A stretch of DNA of 64,000 nucleotides from assembly GCF_009729205.1 (NCBI RefSeq), contig NZ_VTHB01000001.1, positions 868,001 through 932,000 of the forward strand, written 5' to 3'. This document shows, piece after piece, positions 35,090-42,561 of the stretch. The notes beneath the pieces are model-generated. The model did not search any database. It saw only the letters and a list, made by a program, of their open reading frames with translations, and had not been told where the DNA came from. How positions within the stretch are numbered: position 1 is the first letter of the stretch; each line of letters starts with the position of its first letter. Source of the stretch: Mycobacteroides sp. CBMA 271 (lineage in GTDB: Bacteria > Actinomycetota > Actinomycetes > Mycobacteriales > Mycobacteriaceae). Made by a program: the position numbers and the translations under genes.

Positions 35090-35962
35090 ATGGCCAGCAT
35101 CGCGCAATGGATCGAAGGTTCACGTCCTCGCACCTGGCCCAACGCGGTGGCGCCGGTAATCGCGGGCACGGGTGCCGCGGCGGCGGCCGACTCTGCGGTG
35201 TGGTGGAAAGCGCTTCTGGCGCTGGCCGTATCGGTGTGCATGATTATCGGCGTCAACTTCGCCAATGACTACTCGGATGGGATCCGCGGGACCGACGACG
35301 ACCGGGTGGGTCCGCTGCGCCTCGTCGGGTCTCGGGTGGCGTCGCCGTCGACGGTCAAGGCCGTCGCCATCGGGTTCCTGGCCCTGGGCGCGGCGGCAGG
35401 TCTGGCGCTGGCCGTCACCACCGCCTGGTGGCTGGTGGCGGTTGGTGTCGCCTGCGTAGCCGGCGCCTGGTTTTACACCGGCGGAGCGAAACCCTACGGA
35501 TACAGCGGACTTGGCGAGATTGCCGTCTTTGTGTTCTTCGGCTTGGTGGCGGTGCTAGGCACCGAGTACGTGCAGACATTTACGGTCAGCCGTACCGGGG
35601 TGGCGCTCGCGGTGGCGATCGGCAGCTTCTCCAGCGCGGTGCTTGTGGCCAACAATCTGCGCGATATCCCCACCGATCGCGAATCCGGCAAGATCACGCT
35701 GGCAGTCCGGCTGGGCGACGCGCGCACCCGGATGCTGTTCCCCACGCTGCTGGTGGCGCCCGTCCTCGCCAGCATCGGCCTGGGCATCGGGCACCCGTGG
35801 CGCCTGCTCGGGCTAGTGATGCTGCCCCTGATGATCAAGGCAGCACGCCCGGTGCTTACCAAAGAGCAAGGGCCGGCACTGATCCCGACGCTGCGCGACA
35901 CTGGCCTGGCCATGCTCGGCTGGGCGATTCTCACCGCCTCGGCGCTAGCGTGGCTGAGCTAG
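35090..35962 (+). CDS. menA: 1,4-Dihydroxy-2-naphthoate polyprenyltransferase
   Basis: 290 aa from ATG 35090. UbiA-type membrane prenyltransferase with about eight to nine TM helices; the first Asp-rich motif is in [16 protein letters not shown] and the second in [14 protein letters not shown]. It joins a polyprenyl chain to DHNA in menaquinone synthesis, following MenB and MenE. Its TAG shares CTAG (35959-35962) with the stop of the convergent secreted-protein gene. Confidence 0.95.
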   Translation: MASIAQWIEGSRPRTWPNAVAPVIAGTGAAAAADSAVWWKALLALAVSVCMIIGVNFANDYSDGIRGTDDDRVGPLRLVGSRVASPSTVKAVAIGFLALGAAAGLALAVTTAWWLVAVGVACVAGAWFYTGGAKPYGYSGLGEIAVFVFFGLVAVLGTEYVQTFTVSRTGVALAVAIGSFSSAVLVANNLRDIPTDRESGKITLAVRLGDARTRMLFPTLLVAPVLASIGLGIGHPWRLLGLVMLPLMIKAARPVLTKEQGPALIPTLRDTGLAMLGWAILTASALAWLS

Positions 35963-36378
35963 GAGAAGTTCTTACAGACCACGCCGGTGTTTTGGCAGAC
36001 GGCACCGGTCTGATCTGGTGCGCTCACCCAGCCGCCCCCTTGGTTATAGCCGGGAGGTAGGTCTGTGCGATTCGGGTTACCGGTCGCATCGCAGTAGATC
36101 CAGCTGTTCTGGCACGCATGTCCCACGCCGTGAGGAAGCGTTCCCCACCCGGAGTTACCGTCCCGGCCGGGCTGCTGATTGGTGAATGACCAATGCGATC
36201 CATCACCCACACCCGGTCCTGGGATTGGGTGTGGAATCGGGTCGGCGGGACCCGCAAGCGATTCCCCTACCGCCGGCTCGCGCAGAACGCTGACGCCCTG
36301 CACCCCGAGCCCATACAGCGGGAGCGCTAAGAGCGCCGTACAACAAAGAACGTTTCTTGCCTTGGTAAATGCATACAT
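35959..36378 (-). CDS. Small secreted protein with two CQN-type Cys repeats
   Basis: 139 aa. Signal peptide ([22 protein letters not shown]), a Pro/Gly-rich segment ([16 protein letters not shown]), then two related Cys motifs at the end: CQNSWIYC and CQNTGVVC. The four mature Cys probably form disulfides. No family recognised. Two palindromes, one copper-operator-like, lie 100-165 bp upstream of its start. Confidence 0.7.
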   Translation of the reverse strand: MYAFTKARNVLCCTALLALPLYGLGVQGVSVLREPAVGESLAGPADPIPHPIPGPGVGDGSHWSFTNQQPGRDGNSGWGTLPHGVGHACQNSWIYCDATGNPNRTDLPPGYNQGGGWVSAPDQTGAVCQNTGVVCKNFS

Positions 36379-36479
36379 ATTGGCTCCGTGACATCCGCGT
36401 ATTCAGGCGCGGCCCCCGGAACCCACTCCCAACGAAAGCGCTAGGCGCCGCTTGTATGTCACCCACAGTACACCTGTTG

Positions 36480-36505
36480 TTAACTTTCAATCAACCTGAA
36501 GTTAA
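36480..36505. promoter_or_regulatory. Inverted repeat TTAACTT / AAGTTAA
   Basis: Perfect 7-bp arms (36480-36486 and 36499-36505) with a 12-base spacer in an AT-rich stretch about 100 bp before the CQN-protein start. Possible operator or promoter surrounding. Confidence 0.4.
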
Positions 36506-36515
36506 GGGAGCTGCA

Positions 36516-36543
36516 CACCCATACCCCGGAGGGGGTATGGGTG
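36516..36543. promoter_or_regulatory. CsoR/RicR-like GC-tract palindrome
   Basis: Arms CACCCATACCCC (36516-36527) and GGGGTATGGGTG (36532-36543) are perfect complements with a GGAG centre. It contains TACCC-N6-GGGTA, the pattern of copper-sensing CsoR-type operators. No T-run follows on either strand, so a terminator is less likely. The regulated gene would be the secreted protein at 36378. Confidence 0.45.
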
Positions 36544-36690
36544 CCGCAAGGTAGGCCAGACCGCCCGCGACCTGTGCAGAAGGCTCGGCGCGGCGGCGGC
36601 GATATGCCGACATCACCGCGGCGAGCAGATCCTGGCGAAGCCTGCGGCCGATCGACTGTTGACCGCAATGACGCCTGGTGCTAGAAGCCG

Positions 36691-37272
36691 TTAGGCGGCC
36701 TGATCGAGCAGCCCGACGACGGCTTGCCGCAGTTCGTCGGCGGGCACGTGCTCGGTGATGACAGCCAGCGCCACCGGGTCACCACCCCGCAGGATGCCCA
36801 GCACGATGTGCTCACACCCGATCCAATTGTCTTTGTGCGCAATGGCTTCCCGCAGCGCCAGCTCTAGGCATTTCTTCGCCGACGAGTTGTACGGGATCAT
36901 CCCGAAGGGGCGCCAGCCGCGGACGCGCCCCTTGCGCCGGCCCGACTGTTCGAATGCCTTGTCGAAGGCCTGGGCGCCAAAGACCTTCGAGACACTGTCG
37001 CGCACCTGAGACAGGTCGATGCCGATCGCCTTGAGCGCCTGCGCATCCTCATCGTCCAGCGGCGGCTCCTGCGTACCAGCGCGCAGCCGGTCACGCACGG
37101 CGTCGGCCGTCAAGCCGTATCCACCCAGAACCACGGACAGCGACTCACCCGCACTCTCCAGCACACCGACCAAGACGTGCTCCGCGCCGATGCGCGACTC
37201 GTCCATCTCGCGGGCTTCCTCCTGCGACAGCACCACCGCGACCTTCGCCGACTTCTGGAACTTCTCGAACAT
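36691..37272 (-). CDS. Clp N-terminal-domain-only protein (ClpC2/ClpC3-like)
   Basis: 193 aa with two Clp_N repeats (about 1-67 and 123-190) and no ATPase domain. MFEKFQKSAKVAVVLSQEEA and IPYNSSAKKCLELALREA mirror the ClpC1 N-domain; the ClpC1 residues that contact cyclomarin, Phe2, Gln17, Lys85 and Glu89, appear kept, while Phe80 is Tyr. Between the repeats lies an insert (DAQALKAIGIDLSQVRDSVSKVFG). Mycobacterial ClpC2-type proteins act as decoys for ClpC1-directed antibiotics, a likely role here. Six bases separate it from the upstream HTH gene. Confidence 0.82.
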   Translation of the reverse strand: MFEKFQKSAKVAVVLSQEEAREMDESRIGAEHVLVGVLESAGESLSVVLGGYGLTADAVRDRLRAGTQEPPLDDEDAQALKAIGIDLSQVRDSVSKVFGAQAFDKAFEQSGRRKGRVRGWRPFGMIPYNSSAKKCLELALREAIAHKDNWIGCEHIVLGILRGGDPVALAVITEHVPADELRQAVVGLLDQAA

Positions 37273-37278
37273 GGCTGC

Positions 37279-37500
37279 TCACTTTCTTGCGCGGTTGTAT
37301 TTCTGATGCACTGCCTGACGGCTCACCTCGAGAGCCTCGGCGATGGACTGCCAGCTCCAGCCCTGGCTGCGAGCGTTGGCGACATGGATCGCTTCCAGCC
37401 GTTCACACAGACGCCGCAGCGCCTGCACGGCCCGCAGACCCACGGCCGGATCGGTACTGCTGATGGCGTCGTCCAGATCAGCAGTCGGGAGATCGCTCAT
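37279..37500 (-). CDS. Small HTH regulator of the Clp-N operon
   Basis: 73 aa from ATG 37500; an upstream in-frame start at 37536 would lie inside the promoter. A C-terminal HTH (QGWSWQSIAEALEVSRQAVHQKYNRAR) is preceded by a helical segment. It is the first gene of a two-gene unit with the Clp-N protein. Two copies of TGTCAA-N6-TTGACA cover its own promoter, so autorepression is likely. Release by a substrate or by the Clp-N partner is inference. Confidence 0.75.
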   Translation of the reverse strand: MSDLPTADLDDAISSTDPAVGLRAVQALRRLCERLEAIHVANARSQGWSWQSIAEALEVSRQAVHQKYNRARK

Positions 37501-37503
37501 GTC

Positions 37504-37548
37504 TGTCAACATAGATTGACATCGATATCGTGTCAAGAAAAGTTGACA
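37504..37548 (-). promoter_or_regulatory. SigA-type promoter overlapped by two tandem operators
   Basis: Two inverted repeats of identical form, TGTCAA-N6-TTGACA, lie at 37504-37521 and 37531-37548 with centres 27 bp apart. Reading the minus strand, TTGACA (37531-37536) is followed by 17 bases and TATGTT (37508-37513), a near-ideal -35/-10 pair, ending seven bases before the ATG at 37500. Transcription therefore starts at or next to the start codon, and a bound repressor would block it. Confidence 0.75.
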
Positions 37549-37579
37549 CGCGAGTTGTGCACCTCACGCACCTGACGGT

Positions 37580-38761
37580 TTACCAGCCGACCGGGAGCTC
37601 GAACAGACCACCGGTGAGCAGATCCGCACGCATGGTGAGCTCCGAGATGTCCTTGCGCAGATGCAACCCAGGCAGTCGTTCGACGAGCTGGCCGAGAACC
37701 TCGGTGAGTTGCAGGCGGGCAAGTGGTGCGCCGACGCAGTAGCGAGCCCCGTACCCGAATATGACGTGGGCCATGGGGTGACGCGTGACATCCAGCCGAT
37801 CAGGCCCGTCGAAAATCGACGGGTCGTGGTTGGCTGCCCCGACATCCAGCAGTAGCAGCTCGCCGGCGGCGATGTGCACCCCGTCGACCTCTAGATCTTT
37901 GCGCGCGTATCGCGGAATTTCCCCGCCCCCGGTACGCGAAGCCCGGAGCGTCTCCTCCACCGCATTGGGCACCAAATCCGGTTGCGCCACAAGCAAAGCC
38001 CACTGTTCGGGATTCGCCAGCAGCAGCAGGACGGCCAGGCCCAGCTGCACCACGGTGGTCTCATGGCCACCGAGCAGCAAAGCCATTGATTGGGAGGCAA
38101 TTTCGTGATCGGCAACCCCGCCGATCGCACAGAGATGGGAGATCACGTCGTCGCCCGGGTGCTCGCGCTTGCGCCCGACCAGCTGCATTCCATATACGAA
38201 GAGCTGCCCCATCCCCCATTCCGACCGGCTCCGGTCACGCGTATTGGACGCCGCCACCGTCCATTCACGAAACTGGTCCCTATCGTCGTAGGGCACGCCG
38301 AGCAGTTCACACAGCACCATCATCGGCAGCGGCACGGCAACCGACGTATACAGGTCGGCCGGCGATCCCTGATCGATCATCGCGGTGATCAGCTCATCGG
38401 CGAGCTCATGTACGCGACTCTCCAGACCCCGCATCTGCTTTGGCGTGAAATGCGGTTGCATCAGCCGCCGCCCGCGCGCATGGTCGTCGCCTTCGGTCTC
38501 GTAATTGCCGATCGGCCCACCGAAGAAGGCCGACTTACCGGAACGGGCCGCGGTATCGGGCGCCGGATGCGATCGGCCCACCCGCTCGTCATCGAACAAC
38601 CGGCGAACCGTCGCATAGCCAGTGATCAGCCAGGCGGGATCACCGACCGCGGTGGTCACCCGATGGACGGTTCCCGCGCGCTGCAATTCACGCTGCTGGG
38701 CCGCTGGCACAAACAGCCCCTCGCGCGGAAACGGCAGCTGAGGTGGTGGCACGGCATTCAC
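37580..38761 (-). CDS. Cytochrome P450
   Basis: 393 aa soluble class I-type P450. I-helix LLLGGHETT, ExxR (EETLR) and haem loop FGYGARYCVG with Cys342. The N-terminus starts directly with the PPPQLPFPREGLF segment and lacks a membrane anchor. Family not identified; substrate unknown. It is divergent from the P450 at 39098 over 336 bases. Confidence 0.88.
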   Translation of the reverse strand: MNAVPPPQLPFPREGLFVPAAQQRELQRAGTVHRVTTAVGDPAWLITGYATVRRLFDDERVGRSHPAPDTAARSGKSAFFGGPIGNYETEGDDHARGRRLMQPHFTPKQMRGLESRVHELADELITAMIDQGSPADLYTSVAVPLPMMVLCELLGVPYDDRDQFREWTVAASNTRDRSRSEWGMGQLFVYGMQLVGRKREHPGDDVISHLCAIGGVADHEIASQSMALLLGGHETTVVQLGLAVLLLLANPEQWALLVAQPDLVPNAVEETLRASRTGGGEIPRYARKDLEVDGVHIAAGELLLLDVGAANHDPSIFDGPDRLDVTRHPMAHVIFGYGARYCVGAPLARLQLTEVLGQLVERLPGLHLRKDISELTMRADLLTGGLFELPVGW

Positions 38762-39097
38762 GGCTCCCCCAAGGGCGAAAAAATAGATCCTCTAGTCAAA
38801 TTTCTCACGCAGCATAGGACGCCATGGGTGACCCAGGCTGCCAATCGACAAAAACGTCGAGATTCGCAATATTCTCACGAAATTTCTCTTGTCACAGCGT
38901 ATTTCGATGCAATTAATGCAGTGGCGGCTGCCCTTCAGCGGCCCCCACCATCCAGCGATGAACCGGCCCGATCGATGTGGATCTTGAAAGTCGCCAAATA
39001 TCCGGACAGAAACTAGGACACGTTCTACTGTTGGGCTCGCCGACAGAGAAGTACACATCCGGCCGATCGATCCGGCCGGGCGTCATCGGGGGTGGAA
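38762..39097. other. 336-bp divergent intergenic region between two P450 genes
   Basis: No gene seen. AT-rich blocks (for example CAAATTTCTCACG and GCAATATTCTCACGAAATTT) suggest promoters for both P450s. A KstR-like sequence lies at 39014-39027. GGGGG at 39088-39092 is the ribosome site of the plus-strand gene. Confidence 0.5.
39014..39027. promoter_or_regulatory. KstR-like operator candidate before P450
   Basis: TAGGACACGTTCTA differs from the common KstR site TAGAACACGTTCTA by one base (A to G in the first AAC). It lies 71 bp upstream of the plus-strand P450 start, a normal operator position. This would place the P450 under sterol control; binding is not shown. Confidence 0.5.
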
Positions 39098-40501
39098 ATG
39101 GCACGAACTGCAAGCATTCCCTGCGCCGGGCAGGCGACAACCTACGTCAGCCCACCGAAACTACGAGTGGCCCGGGCACTGTCCAAGGTCCCGCGGCTCG
39201 GGGACACGGTGGGGCTGATGATGGATCCCACGTTCTATCTTTTCGAGAAGTACCTGCAGCACGGCCCCGTGTTCACGGTCAAGACGCCCTATCAGACTTA
39301 TACCGTGCTGGCCGGCGCCGAAGCCGCAACCTTCATGAGCAGCAAGGACGGTCGCGAATGCCTGACTGTAGGTACCTCGTGGCAGTTCGTGGAGCAGCAA
39401 TTCGGCGGTACGGACTCGCTGGTCGCCGTTGACGGACCGCAGCACAAAAAATGGCGAACCCTACTGCAGCGCGGCTATTCGCGCGAGGCCATCGCCGACC
39501 GGTACTCAGAAGCGGTCGAGGTGATCGACAACGCCGTAGACAAGCACTGGCGGCCGGGCGACGCGGTGCCGGTCCTACCGGCGATGCAGAAATTGTCGAT
39601 CGCCCAGGTTGGCACCTTCGTCGGCGGCGTCCGGCCAACCGACGACGATATCGACGATATCGCGCTCGTCACTCGCGAGATCCTGAAAATTGCTCCGGTA
39701 CAACATATTCCGAAATTCATGCTGCAACTGCCCCACTATGTCAACGCCCGATCACGCATGGAGCGAGTGGCGCAGAGCGCGATCACGCTGGCGCGGCGCG
39801 CACGCGAGGGCGGACACCCCGGGCAGTCGACGCTGCTGGAGGACATCCTGGAATCCTGCCGCGACGATCCCGACGGAACCAATCAACGCAACATACTGTT
39901 CCACTCGGTGCTGCCGTACTTCGCGGGAGTCGAAACCACCTCGGCGACTGCGACATACACGCTATATCTAATCCTGAGGCACCCGGAGGTCTTGAGCCGG
40001 ATACAGGACGAGGTCGACATCATGTTCGCGCGCGGCGGCATCACCCACGATGGCCTCTTCCATTCCACTCCGGTGCTGCATGGTGCGGTCATGGAGGCAA
40101 TGCGCCTGCGCCCCATCGCATCATTCATCATTCGCGTTGCTGCAAGAGATTTCGAGTTCCACGGTCATCGCATCCGGCGCGGCGAAGGCGTCTTTGTGGG
40201 CACTACCGTCCCCCATTTCCTCAGCGACTTCTACCCAGACCCCATGAAGTTCGACGTCGACCGGTACGGCGACTCGGTGGGACCCAACCGAACACCCGGC
40301 GCGTACTCCCCCTTTGGCCGCGGTCCGCACATGTGTATAGGCAAGGGACTGGCCGAGTCGTTGATGCAGCTCATGCTCGCCCGCATCATCCACCGCCGCA
40401 CTCTGGAACTCAGTTCCCCCTCATACCGGCTCTCCAATCGGGTCTCGTCAAGCTCTCCGTCTCCGAAATTCGCTGTACGCGTGGTTAGTTCGCGCCAGTG
40501 A
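39098..40501 (+). CDS. Cytochrome P450
   Basis: 467 aa from ATG 39098 with GGGGG upstream; a GTG at 39092 is also in frame. I-helix AGVETTSAT, where Glu replaces the usual Asp/His before TT, ExxR (EAMR) and haem loop FGRGPHMCIG with Cys413. The N-terminal PRLGDTVGLMMDPTFYLFEKYLQHGPVF block is like mycobacterial CYP51/CYP139-like lipid P450s only in outline. A KstR-like site precedes it. It ends 17 bases into the convergent DUF385 gene. Confidence 0.87.
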   Translation: MARTASIPCAGQATTYVSPPKLRVARALSKVPRLGDTVGLMMDPTFYLFEKYLQHGPVFTVKTPYQTYTVLAGAEAATFMSSKDGRECLTVGTSWQFVEQQFGGTDSLVAVDGPQHKKWRTLLQRGYSREAIADRYSEAVEVIDNAVDKHWRPGDAVPVLPAMQKLSIAQVGTFVGGVRPTDDDIDDIALVTREILKIAPVQHIPKFMLQLPHYVNARSRMERVAQSAITLARRAREGGHPGQSTLLEDILESCRDDPDGTNQRNILFHSVLPYFAGVETTSATATYTLYLILRHPEVLSRIQDEVDIMFARGGITHDGLFHSTPVLHGAVMEAMRLRPIASFIIRVAARDFEFHGHRIRRGEGVFVGTTVPHFLSDFYPDPMKFDVDRYGDSVGPNRTPGAYSPFGRGPHMCIGKGLAESLMQLMLARIIHRRTLELSSPSYRLSNRVSSSSPSPKFAVRVVSSRQ

Positions 40502-41024
40502 CAGAGTTATCCAATCTGAATACGCGTGGCTGCCGGTTCGCCTTGCGTTCACAGTTCGCTTGGTACGGCGCCTCTTCCAGAATCCGTTCCCACACACTGT
40601 CACGGTCCGCACCCTGCAGGAGCGTAGCCGTGCGCGAACTCTCCTGGCCGCCGATGTTCACCCGGCAATGTGGCCGTTTCATCAACCATGAAGACCAGAG
40701 CGGATGGTTCGGGCGGGACCAATTGGTGCCCACAACATACAGATCACCGTCAATCGTCAAGTACTGCAGCGGAACAACGACGTCCTCCTCGCGGCCATTG
40801 ATAACCAGTAGCGTCAATGACGGAATCCGCGAAACCGCAGTGATAGTCCACCGGCCGCCGCCGATCCGGTACAGCATCCGGTCCGCCACGACGGAAGACC
40901 GTCGAATCGGAGCGGCAAAATCATGGTGCCCGACTGCCAGTACAGCCCTGCGGATCACTCCTACTAGCCCGCCCCGTTCCTGGTACGTCTCAGCCGGTGA
41001 GTTCACGTCGACCTCCACAATCAA
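40485..41024 (-). CDS. DUF385 / deazaflavin-dependent nitroreductase family protein
   Basis: 179 aa, longer than the other DUF385 proteins here because of an N-terminal extension. Core visible as IPSLTLLVINGREEDVVVPLQYLTIDGDLYVVGTNWSRPNHPLWSSWLMKRPHCRVNIGG, the F420-site region of the family with the usual RSGK-type loop replaced (NGRE). Cofactor use is thus uncertain. It converges with the P450 at 39098. Confidence 0.72.
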   Translation of the reverse strand: MIVEVDVNSPAETYQERGGLVGVIRRAVLAVGHHDFAAPIRRSSVVADRMLYRIGGGRWTITAVSRIPSLTLLVINGREEDVVVPLQYLTIDGDLYVVGTNWSRPNHPLWSSWLMKRPHCRVNIGGQESSRTATLLQGADRDSVWERILEEAPYQANCERKANRQPRVFRLDNSVTGAN

Positions 41025-41175
41025 GATCCCCCAACATTTCCAAGACCATAGCGCCTACCGAGCGTGCATCCACCGCAATCCCGTCGATGAGAGCTGATGT
41101 GAAATCAGCGATCAGAAATCTCGAGCACGTTGTGGCCGAGTCGAATTCCACCGTCACCGATAGGAAGAACTGAGT

Positions 41176-42561
41176 ATGGAACAGCTGACCGGGTACGACG
41201 CGAGCTTCCTCTACCTTGAAACACCCACGCACTATCACCAGGGATACGGCGTCGTTCTTCTCGACACGTCCACCATGCCAGGCGGTTACAGTTTTCCGGC
41301 GATCCGCGAGTGGCTGGCATCTCGGGTGGCCCAGATCCCCACCTACACTGAGAAGGCCCACGACCCGTGGTACAACCTGGGGCACCCCTTCTGGGTAGCC
41401 GATGCCTCGTTCGACCTGGATCGCCATGTTCAACGCGTCGTCATCGCCGCTCCGGGCACCGAAGCTCAGCTTGCACAGGCATGCTCGGAGATCGCCTCGC
41501 TTCCCCTTGATCAGCACTACCCGTTGTGGGGAATCTGGGTGTTAGAGGGACTGTCGGACGGCAACGTGGCGATAATGATCAAACGCCACAACGCCAGTCT
41601 CGATGGGGTGCGGGGCAATTCGCAATTGGGACAGCTATGCGGCAACGAAGCCACTGAACTGGCGGTGGTCCGCGATGCCGGTGCTGTCGAGCCGCTGGCT
41701 CTGATGCTGGGCGGCGTGCGCACGCTCGCGGGTAAGCCCGTCAAGATGGTCCGGATGGTGGCCGAGAACATCCGGTCACGCCGCCGCGGCGACGTCCCCG
41801 AGTTGCCCCCAGGCGTTCCTGAGCCGATGTCGGCGCCGCGGACCTCCTTCAACACGACGTTGACCGCCAACCGCAACCTGGCCTGGGTCAGCCTGCCGAT
41901 CGCCGATGTGCTGCAAGTAAAACAGCGATTGGGCGTGAAGCTCAACGACGTGATGCTGGCCCTGACCGCAACCGTGATGCGCCGGTATCTCATGGAACGC
42001 GGCGAGCTCCCCAACCAGCCGCTGCGGGCCTTCGTCCCCGTCTCGGTGCACGACAAACCCGGACAGCACGGCCGCAACCGCACCACTGGCCTGCTGACCA
42101 GCTTGCAGACCCTCACCGAGGATCCGTTGCAACGGACGCGGGAGATCGCGTCCATCACCGACGCCGCCAAGGTGCATGCCGAAGCGTTGGGACCGGGCCG
42201 GATCCACGACTGGTTCGACTTCAGTGCCCGGTATTGGGGAGTGCTGTTCCGCATGTACTCACGTTTGCGAATGTCCGACCGTCACAAGGTGATGCAGAAT
42301 CTGGTGCTATCGAATATCGGTGGGCGACACCGAGACCTGTATTTCGCCGGGGCCCGGATCACCCACTTTTACCCCTTCGGCGCACCGTTCGACGGCGGCG
42401 CGCTGTTTGTCACCGTTGCCTCGCACGACGACAGGCTCAACGTGGGCCTGATCGCGTGCCCCGAGATCATCCCCGCGCTCGCCGATATCGCCGCGGATTA
42501 CACACAAGCGCTGTCCGAATTGGCCGCGGCCTTGGATGCCGCCGGAGCGTTGGCCGAGTGA
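41176..42561 (+). CDS. WS/DGAT-family acyltransferase with altered active site
   Basis: 461 aa, standard length for mycobacterial wax ester synthase/diacylglycerol acyltransferases (Tgs). N-terminal LTGYDASFLYLETPTHYHQGYGVVLLD, middle PLWGIWVLEGL, and C-terminal blocks NRTTGLLTSLQT and SNIGGRHRDLYFAGARI fit the family. The catalytic HHxxxDG reads H138-N139-A-S-L-D143-G144: the second His, the general base in characterised members, is Asn. It may be inactive, have a different chemistry, or serve as a binding partner. GTGA overlap with the next gene shows coupling. Confidence 0.86.
   Translation: MEQLTGYDASFLYLETPTHYHQGYGVVLLDTSTMPGGYSFPAIREWLASRVAQIPTYTEKAHDPWYNLGHPFWVADASFDLDRHVQRVVIAAPGTEAQLAQACSEIASLPLDQHYPLWGIWVLEGLSDGNVAIMIKRHNASLDGVRGNSQLGQLCGNEATELAVVRDAGAVEPLALMLGGVRTLAGKPVKMVRMVAENIRSRRRGDVPELPPGVPEPMSAPRTSFNTTLTANRNLAWVSLPIADVLQVKQRLGVKLNDVMLALTATVMRRYLMERGELPNQPLRAFVPVSVHDKPGQHGRNRTTGLLTSLQTLTEDPLQRTREIASITDAAKVHAEALGPGRIHDWFDFSARYWGVLFRMYSRLRMSDRHKVMQNLVLSNIGGRHRDLYFAGARITHFYPFGAPFDGGALFVTVASHDDRLNVGLIACPEIIPALADIAADYTQALSELAAALDAAGALAE

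Larger units (their letters stand above)
36379..36690. other. 312-bp intergenic region with two perfect inverted repeats
   Basis: No gene supported. It lies upstream of the CQN secreted protein and after the Clp-N gene. It contains TTAACTT...AAGTTAA (36480-36505) and a 12-bp-arm GC palindrome (36516-36543). A 47-codon plus-strand open frame from GTG 36541 exists but shows no coding signs. Confidence 0.55.

Noticed and set aside
36541..36684. 47-codon open frame after the copper-like palindrome
   Set aside because: No ribosome site, no conserved-looking sequence, Arg-rich composition typical of a chance GC-rich frame.
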